Positions 1-4,828 of a stretch of 8,316 nt of DNA are shown one piece after another. Each line of letters opens with the position of its first letter. Position 1 is the stretch's first letter. Source of the DNA: Methylophaga sp. GTDB taxonomy: Bacteria; Pseudomonadota; Gammaproteobacteria; Nitrosococcales; Methylophagaceae. A program made the translations under genes and the position numbers. The notes beneath the pieces were generated by a model. The model was not told where the DNA came from. It saw nothing but the letters and a program-made list of their open reading frames with translations, and did not search any database. The stretch lies in NCBI GenBank assembly GCA_013139345.1, contig WTAY01000080.1:1-8316 (forward strand). The letters run 5' to 3'.

Positions 1-312
1 ATGGGAATGATTGGAACGCTTGTTGGTTTAGTTCAAATGCTATCGAATATGTCTGATCCTAAATCAATTGGTCCTGCGATGGCTGTAGCATTACTGACAA
101 CACTTTATGGTGCAATGTTAGCGAATATGTTCGCGTTACCGATATCAGATAAGTTGAAGTTACGAAGTGCTGAAGAGCAAATGAATAAAAATATTATTAT
201 TCAAAGTGTATTAGGTATTCAAGAGGGGCAAAACCCTAAAGTCTTAGAAGAGTTATTGAATAATTACCTACCAGCATCACGACGGGCTGGTGATGATGAG
301 GCTGCTGAGTAG
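1..312 (+). CDS. pomA: Flagellar stator protein PomA (MotA family), C-terminal part only
   Basis: PomA is the inner-membrane stator subunit that surrounds the PomB dimer, forms the ion channel with it and drives the flagellar rotor. The 103 visible codons hold the third and fourth membrane segments (about residues 1-16 and 23-48 of the fragment) and the cytoplasmic tail. The text GMIGTLVGL and GPAMAVALLTTLYG is typical of PomA. T6, T33 and T34 align with Vibrio PomA T158, T185 and T186 as I recall them, residues linked to sodium coupling; all three fit one constant offset of 152. That offset implies roughly 152 residues lie upstream, so the ATG at base 1 is an internal methionine and not the start. 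The first two membrane segments and the large cytoplasmic loop with the rotor-contact charges are outside the window. It ends in TAG, 34 bp before pomB, and is probably co-transcribed with it. The reading is confident; the ion preference is inferred. Confidence 0.93.
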   Translation: MGMIGTLVGLVQMLSNMSDPKSIGPAMAVALLTTLYGAMLANMFALPISDKLKLRSAEEQMNKNIIIQSVLGIQEGQNPKVLEELLNNYLPASRRAGDDEAAE

Positions 313-332
313 CCACTATGATTGAACATGTT

Positions 333-337
333 AAGGA
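333..337 (+). promoter_or_regulatory. Ribosome binding site of pomB
   Basis: AAGGA lies 9 bases before a GTG codon at 347-349. It supports the GTG start, which gives the acidic N-terminus followed by the CDCPP motif expected of PomB. No in-frame ATG gives a better start. Confidence 0.7.
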
Positions 338-346
338 AATAATTCT

Positions 347-1270
347 GTGAGTGAAGAAGCAGAAGAAGAACATGACTGTGACTGCCCCCCGGAGGGCTTG
401 CCCGCCTATATGGGGACATTTGCTGACTTAATGTCATTGCTAATGTGTTTCTTTGTATTGCTTTTGTCTTTTGCAGAAATGGATGCACTGAAATACAAAA
501 TGGTGGTGAAGTCTTTAGATAACGCCTTTGGTGTGCAACGAGAAGTCGCTGCGAATGAGATACCAAAAGGTACAAGTATTATTGCGCAGGAGTTTAGCCC
601 AGGAGAACCTCGCCCAACGCCATTAAAAGAAGTGCGTCAAGATACAATTGATGAAACTAGAGATGCACTAGAAGTTAAAATGGATGCTGAAGATGTAGCA
701 AAAGCGAAGGCTAAAGAAATTGCAGAAGAAGCAGAAAAATTTAAACAAGCACTAGAAGGCGAAATTGAAGAAGGTTTAATTGATGTAGAAACGCAGTTAA
801 ATCGCATTGTTATCCGGATTCGTGAGAAAGGTTCATTCCAATCTGGCGATGCACGAATGAATAAAGACTTTTTGCCTATTATTGCGAAGATCAAAACGGT
901 ATTAGTCAAAACAGATGGTCAAATTGCTGTTGCGGGACATACGGATGATATTCCAATTAATACACCTCGCTATCGCTCGAACTGGGAGTTGTCGACTTCT
1001 CGAGCGACCTCAGTTGTTCATGAATTATTGAGAGATGGTGAAATGTTACCAGAACGTTTTGTTCTTGAAGGCTATGCTGCTACGCAGCCATTAACAACCA
1101 ATGACTCATCGGCAAATAGAGCACGAAATAGACGAGTGGAAATAATTATACTTAAATCGACTGAAAAACAAGAAGTAACAGAGTCTATTCAACAGTTAAA
1201 TTTAGAGTTTGACTCAGTCGAAGGTTCAGTTATTCCCGTTGATAAAGATGGTACTCCACTTAACCAATAG
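347..1270 (+). CDS. pomB: Flagellar stator protein PomB (MotB family)
   Basis: PomB pairs with PomA in the inner membrane, carries the ion-binding aspartate and anchors the stator to peptidoglycan. The 307 residues show, in order: an acidic cytoplasmic start with the CDCPPEGLP motif (11-19); one membrane helix (about 22-43) with the essential aspartate D27 in GTFADLMSLL, matching Vibrio PomB D24; the KGTSIIAQEF plug/linker region (74-83); an A/K/E-rich stretch (about 105-142) likely to be helical; and an OmpA-like peptidoglycan-binding domain (about 154-268) with the AGHTDDIPIN and NRARNRRVEI motifs. About 38 residues follow this domain. The first motif and the PomA partner favour sodium use over protons. 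GTG is the start, with AAGGA upstream. It follows pomA by 34 bp and precedes yceI by 36 bp, so one operon is likely. Family assignment is secure; sodium coupling is inferred. Confidence 0.95.
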   Translation: MSEEAEEEHDCDCPPEGLPAYMGTFADLMSLLMCFFVLLLSFAEMDALKYKMVVKSLDNAFGVQREVAANEIPKGTSIIAQEFSPGEPRPTPLKEVRQDTIDETRDALEVKMDAEDVAKAKAKEIAEEAEKFKQALEGEIEEGLIDVETQLNRIVIRIREKGSFQSGDARMNKDFLPIIAKIKTVLVKTDGQIAVAGHTDDIPINTPRYRSNWELSTSRATSVVHELLRDGEMLPERFVLEGYAATQPLTTNDSSANRARNRRVEIIILKSTEKQEVTESIQQLNLEFDSVEGSVIPVDKDGTPLNQ

Positions 1271-1293
1271 TATGAGACATGTTGAACCCAAAA

Positions 1294-1299
1294 AGAGGA
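1294..1299 (+). promoter_or_regulatory. Ribosome binding site of the yceI-family gene
   Basis: AGAGGA ends 7 bases before the ATG at 1307. A competing ATG at 1302 is followed by one codon and a TGA, so it cannot be the start. The motif fixes the start that yields a clean signal peptide. Confidence 0.7.
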
Positions 1300-1306
1300 T
1301 TATGAA

Positions 1307-1906
1307 ATGAAAAATATTAAATTAATAAAGTTTGTAGCAGTCATTCTTTCTACATTAATTGTTTCAACTATAAATGTATATGCTGCTGAATGGGTGGTTG
1401 ATGCGGATAAGTCGCAGTTAAACTTTATTTCAATAAAAAAGGGAACAATTGCTGAAATTCATCAATTTGATCAGTTTCAAGGGCAACTAAATTCACAAGG
1501 ACAATTTGAGCTAAAGATTGATTTGACAAGTGTTGATACGAACATTGCTGTGCGCGATGAAAGAATGAAAAAGCACTTTTTTAATGTAGATTCTTTTGCA
1601 ACAGCAACGTTAACGAGCAATATTGATTTATCATTACTTGATGCTATTGCTCAGGGTTCAAGTGCTCCTTTAGTCATTGATGCAAACCTTGAGCTTCATG
1701 GAGAAATAAAACCTGTCCAACTAAATGTTATTATTACCCGTTTAGTGGGTGCAAAGCTGTCTGTTGTGAATACTCAACCAGTCATTATAAATGTAGCTGA
1801 CTTTGCATTAGTCTCAGGTGTTAATAAGCTGATGGAATTAGCCAAGTTACCAAGTATTAGTCATGCTGTTCCAGTTAGTTTTTATCTAACATTGAATTTA
1901 AAATAA
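1307..1906 (+). CDS. Secreted YceI-family protein
   Basis: YceI-family proteins are periplasmic, lipocalin-like beta-barrels; solved members bind polyisoprenoid-type lipids, but the physiological role is mostly unknown. The 199 residues begin with a signal peptide: lysines at 2, 5 and 8, a hydrophobic core to about residue 23, and a VYA cleavage site after residue 26. The mature part shows the family signatures: DADKSQLNFI near its start, RDERMKKHFFNVDSFATATL in the middle, and HGEIKPVQLNV further on. There is no lipobox cysteine, so it should be soluble in the periplasm. Length fits a single-domain member. It lies 36 bp after pomB and 22 bp before leuD, and ends in tandem TAA stops. Its position suggests expression with the stator genes, but nothing in the protein itself points to motility. 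The ligand cannot be predicted. Confidence 0.87.
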   Translation: MKNIKLIKFVAVILSTLIVSTINVYAAEWVVDADKSQLNFISIKKGTIAEIHQFDQFQGQLNSQGQFELKIDLTSVDTNIAVRDERMKKHFFNVDSFATATLTSNIDLSLLDAIAQGSSAPLVIDANLELHGEIKPVQLNVIITRLVGAKLSVVNTQPVIINVADFALVSGVNKLMELAKLPSISHAVPVSFYLTLNLK

Positions 1907-1928
1907 TAAACGTTAAAGTGAACCATTA

Positions 1929-2567
1929 ATGCAAGTATTTTCTGTAGAACAAGGTATTGTTATTCCATTAGATCGACCGAATGTTGATACTGATGCCATC
2001 ATTCCGAAACAATTTTTAAAATCAATTCAGCGTAGTGGCTTTGGTCCTAATTTGTTTGATGAATGGCGTTATCTAGATTTAGGTGAGCCAGGTAAAAGTT
2101 GCGAAGGAAGACCACTTAATGAAGATTTTGTATTAAACCAAGAGCGTTATCAGGGCGGTACTATTTTATTAGCACGTGAAAACTTTGGTTGTGGCTCTAG
2201 CCGGGAACATGCTGTTTGGGCATTAGATGATTTTGGCATCAGAGTCGTTATTGCACCAAGCTTTGCTGATATTTTCTTTAACAATACAAGTAAAAACGGT
2301 ATTTTAGCTATTAAACTTGATGAGAAGCAGGTTGATACTTTATTTGAACAAGTATTTGAAAGTCCCAATTATCAGTTAACGGTTGATTTAGCAGAGCAAA
2401 AAATAACATTACCAGATGGGAATGTTATTGAGTTTGAGGTCGACTCTTTCAAAAAGCACTGTTTGCTAAATGGCTTGGATGACATTGGTCTAACATTACA
2501 GCATAAGAGTGAGGTTGAAGCCTATGAAAATAGTCGTAAACAGCAATTTCCATGGTTGTTTTCATAA
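1929..2567 (+). CDS. leuD: 3-isopropylmalate dehydratase small subunit
   Basis: LeuD joins LeuC to form isopropylmalate isomerase, which converts 2-isopropylmalate to 3-isopropylmalate in leucine synthesis in the cytoplasm. The large LeuC subunit carries the iron-sulfur cluster; LeuD supplies the swivelling domain that completes the active site. The 212 residues are full length for the bacterial type. Visible motifs are NVDTDAIIPKQFL (18-30), the substrate-loop signature FGCGSSREHA (86-95), IAPSFADIFFNN (108-119) and GLDDIGLTL (182-190). The ATG at 1929 has only a weak purine-rich stretch upstream, so initiation may depend on translation from yceI. leuC is normally just upstream, often in an operon with leuD, but here a yceI gene fills that place. 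LeuC must come from another locus for this subunit to work. Identity is secure. Confidence 0.96.
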   Translation: MQVFSVEQGIVIPLDRPNVDTDAIIPKQFLKSIQRSGFGPNLFDEWRYLDLGEPGKSCEGRPLNEDFVLNQERYQGGTILLARENFGCGSSREHAVWALDDFGIRVVIAPSFADIFFNNTSKNGILAIKLDEKQVDTLFEQVFESPNYQLTVDLAEQKITLPDGNVIEFEVDSFKKHCLLNGLDDIGLTLQHKSEVEAYENSRKQQFPWLFS

Positions 2568-2615
2568 ATAACCATCGTGTTTGTTATAAAATAAATATCT
2601 TAGCGGGACGGCTAT

Positions 2616-2644
2616 TTGAAAAGTCCTATAAACAAATTTAAATT
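2616..2644 (+). promoter_or_regulatory. Possible sigma-70 promoter before leuB
   Basis: In the longest gap of the window (2568-2663), TTGAAA (2616-2621) is followed after 17 bp by TAAATT (2639-2644), four of six matches to the -10 consensus. The spacing is ideal, but the region is AT-rich, where such matches arise by chance. If real, transcription would begin about 10-15 bases before the leuB ATG, leaving a very short leader. No leucine-rich leader peptide or attenuator is visible in the gap. Confidence 0.25.
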
Positions 2645-2663
2645 TTAGTGTAGTGAAAAAATA

Positions 2664-3734
2664 ATGACAAAGAAAATAGCAGTATTAGCTGGAGACGGTA
2701 TCGGTCCAGAGATTGTTGATGAAGCAATTAAAGTATTACAAGCCTTAGCAAAAGATGGTTTGGATATAGCACTTGAATATGGCTTAATTGGTGGTGCAGC
2801 CTATGATGAGACAGGAACACCACTACCTGATGAAACGGTTGAAATTTCAAAATCTGCAGATGCCATTTTATTAGGTGCTGTAGGTGGCTATAAATGGGAA
2901 TCACTTGATATTAGTGTTCGTCCAGAAAAAGGCCTATTAGGTATTCGTAGCCAACTTAATTTATTTGCTAATTTACGCCCAGCTATTTTATACCCGCAAT
3001 TAGCTGATGCCTCAACGTTAAAGCCTGAAGTGGTTGCAGGGCTGGACTTAATGATTGTGCGTGAACTAACAGGTGGTATTTATTTTGGTCAGCCTCGTGG
3101 TATTCGTACTTTAGAAAATGGTGAAAAAGAAGGGTTCAATACTTTAGTTTATCGTGAAAGTGAGATTCAACGAATTGGTAAAGTCGCTTTTGATATCGCA
3201 CAAAAACGTCAAGGTCGTTTATGTTCAGTCGATAAGGCAAATGTATTAGAATCTACTGAGCTTTGGCGTGAAACGATGACTGATCTGGCTGAAAATTATA
3301 GTGATGTAGAATTGAGCCATATGTATGTAGATAATGCCGCAATGCAATTGGTACGAGCGCCTAAGCAGTTTGATGTCATGGTAACAACAAATATGTTTGG
3401 CGATATTTTATCTGATTGTGCATCAATGTTAACAGGCTCAATTGGTATGTTACCTTCTGCTTCACTTGATGAAAGTGGTAAAGGTATGTACGAACCTATT
3501 CATGGTAGTGCTCCGGATATTGCCGGTCAGAATGTTGCTAACCCATTAGCGACTATCTTATCTGCATCAATGATGTTGCGATATACATTAGATGAGCCTG
3601 CAATGGCAGATCGCATTGAAGCAGCTGTAAGTAAGGTGCTTGATCAAGGTCTACGTACTGCAGATATCTACTCAGAAGGTATGACAAAAGTAGGTACATC
3701 TGAAATGGGCGATGCAGTTGTCGCTGCCCTTTAA
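2664..3734 (+). CDS. leuB: 3-isopropylmalate dehydrogenase
   Basis: LeuB oxidises 3-isopropylmalate with NAD+; the product loses CO2 to give 2-oxoisocaproate, the direct precursor of leucine. It is a cytoplasmic homodimer of the isocitrate/isopropylmalate dehydrogenase family. The 356 residues are standard length. Visible features are the GDGIGPEI start (10-17), the substrate-binding arginines R95, R105 and R133, the active-site Y140 and K191 (in SVDKANVLE), the metal-binding aspartates D223, D247 and D251, and the NAD-binding segment EPIHGSAPDIAG (277-288). The leucine-type sequence around GLLGIRSQLNLFANLRP separates it from isocitrate and tartrate dehydrogenases. The ATG has only a poor Shine-Dalgarno sequence (A-rich run at 2655-2661). 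It follows leuD by 96 bp and precedes asd by 27 bp, in the order usual in gammaproteobacteria. All catalytic residues are present. Confidence 0.97.
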   Translation: MTKKIAVLAGDGIGPEIVDEAIKVLQALAKDGLDIALEYGLIGGAAYDETGTPLPDETVEISKSADAILLGAVGGYKWESLDISVRPEKGLLGIRSQLNLFANLRPAILYPQLADASTLKPEVVAGLDLMIVRELTGGIYFGQPRGIRTLENGEKEGFNTLVYRESEIQRIGKVAFDIAQKRQGRLCSVDKANVLESTELWRETMTDLAENYSDVELSHMYVDNAAMQLVRAPKQFDVMVTTNMFGDILSDCASMLTGSIGMLPSASLDESGKGMYEPIHGSAPDIAGQNVANPLATILSASMMLRYTLDEPAMADRIEAAVSKVLDQGLRTADIYSEGMTKVGTSEMGDAVVAAL

Positions 3735-3761
3735 AGTTTAAATATAGAAATTGGATATATT

Positions 3762-4784
3762 GTGAGTAAAAAAGTTGATGTTGCCGTAGTTGGCGCAACG
3801 GGTGCCGTTGGGGAAACAATGTTGGAAATTCTGCATCAGCGGAAATTCCCTGTAGGTAAAATATATGCACTAGCGAGTGAACGTTCTGCTGGCAGTACAG
3901 TAACCTTTGGTAACAAATCAATCATTGTTGAAGATTTAGCAACGTTTGATTTTTCTAAGGTGCAGGTGGGTTTGTTCTCACCGGGTGCAAGTGTGTCACG
4001 AGTCTATGCACCTATCGCTGCTGAAGCAGGGTGTGTTGTCATTGATAATACATCAGAGTTCCGTTATGTTGATGATATTCCACTTGTCGTACCTGAAGTT
4101 AACCCTGATGCGATTGCTGACTATAAAAATCATGGCATTATCGCAAATCCTAATTGTTCAACGATTCAAATGTTAGTGGCTATGAAACCTATTTATGATG
4201 CTGTTGGTATTACACGTGTGAATGTGTGCACATACCAAGCCGTATCAGGTACAGGTAAGCCTGCGATGGATGAGCTTGCAAAACAAACTGCATCATTACT
4301 CAATGGTCGCCCAGTTGAAAGTAAGGTTTACCCTAAACAAATCTCATTTAATGTGTTGCCCCATATCGATGTTTTTGAAGATAATGGCTACACAAAAGAA
4401 GAAATGAAGATGGTTTGGGAAACTAAGAAAATCATGGATGATGATTCTATCTTAGTTAATCCAACAGCAGTACGTGTTCCAGTGTTTTTTGGACATTCAG
4501 AAGCATTGCACATTGAAACTCGTGACAAAATAACAGCGGCAGATGCAAAGAAAATACTTTCTGAAGCAGAAGGTATTGTTGTTATAGATGAACATGTTGA
4601 TGGCGGTTATCCAACAGCTGTGAGCGATGCATCTGGTAATGATCCCGTCTATGTTGGTCGAATTCGAGAGGACATCTCACATCCGAATGGTCTAGATTTG
4701 TGGGTTGTTGCAGATAATGTACGAAAAGGTGCTGCCTTAAATAGTGTTCAAATTGCTGAAATATTGGTTGAAAAATACCTGTAG
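3762..4784 (+). CDS. asd: Aspartate-semialdehyde dehydrogenase
   Basis: Asd reduces aspartyl-phosphate with NADPH to aspartate semialdehyde, the branch point to diaminopimelate/lysine, threonine and methionine. The 340 residues show the NADP-binding loop GATGAVG (11-17), the phosphate-binding R101 in SEFRY, the nucleophile C132 in NPNCST, Q159 in TYQAVSGTG, and the catalytic base H245 in VPVFFGHSE. The adenine-dinucleotide domain is followed by the dimerisation domain in the usual way. The length and the NPNCSTIQM and YTKEEMKMVWET text resemble the second Asd of Vibrio cholerae more than the roughly 370-residue E. coli form. With the catalytic residues intact it should be a true enzyme and not an inactive Usg-like paralogue. 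GTG at 3762 is the likely start, with a weak TTGGAT motif 5 bases upstream. It lies 27 bp after leuB and 44 bp before fimV. Confidence 0.95.
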   Translation: MSKKVDVAVVGATGAVGETMLEILHQRKFPVGKIYALASERSAGSTVTFGNKSIIVEDLATFDFSKVQVGLFSPGASVSRVYAPIAAEAGCVVIDNTSEFRYVDDIPLVVPEVNPDAIADYKNHGIIANPNCSTIQMLVAMKPIYDAVGITRVNVCTYQAVSGTGKPAMDELAKQTASLLNGRPVESKVYPKQISFNVLPHIDVFEDNGYTKEEMKMVWETKKIMDDDSILVNPTAVRVPVFFGHSEALHIETRDKITAADAKKILSEAEGIVVIDEHVDGGYPTAVSDASGNDPVYVGRIREDISHPNGLDLWVVADNVRKGAALNSVQIAEILVEKYL

Positions 4785-4816
4785 GTGTTAGGATTACAGG
4801 TGAATAGGAAATTTTT

Positions 4817-4821
4817 GAGGG
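4817..4821 (+). promoter_or_regulatory. Ribosome binding site of fimV
   Basis: GAGGG ends 7 bases before the ATG at 4829. This is the strongest Shine-Dalgarno match in the right half of the window, and it fixes the start that gives FimV its signal peptide. Confidence 0.65.
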
Positions 4822-4828
4822 ATTTAGG

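Noticed and set aside
318..350. Ten-codon reading frame whose TGA overlaps the pomB GTG start
   Set aside because: Start-stop overlap could couple translation, but there is no ribosome site before its ATG and the peptide has no recognisable character. Chance is the simpler reading.
264..575. Open frame on the minus strand over the pomA-pomB junction
   Set aside because: It is antisense to two well-supported genes, spans their junction and shows no recognisable protein features. It is a shadow frame.
1302..1310. Two-codon frame ATG-AAA-TGA overlapping the yceI start
   Set aside because: It is too short to be a product and sits between the ribosome site and the true ATG. At most it is an incidental start.
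2601..2614. Possible hairpin TAGC-GGGACG-GCTA between leuD and leuB
   Set aside because: The stem has only four pairs and no proper U-run follows, so it does not support a terminator or riboswitch.
3553..3921. Minus-strand open frame of 122 codons across leuB and asd
   Set aside because: It runs antisense through the ends of two conserved genes and is rich in Leu, Gln and Tyr, as expected of a reverse-frame artefact.
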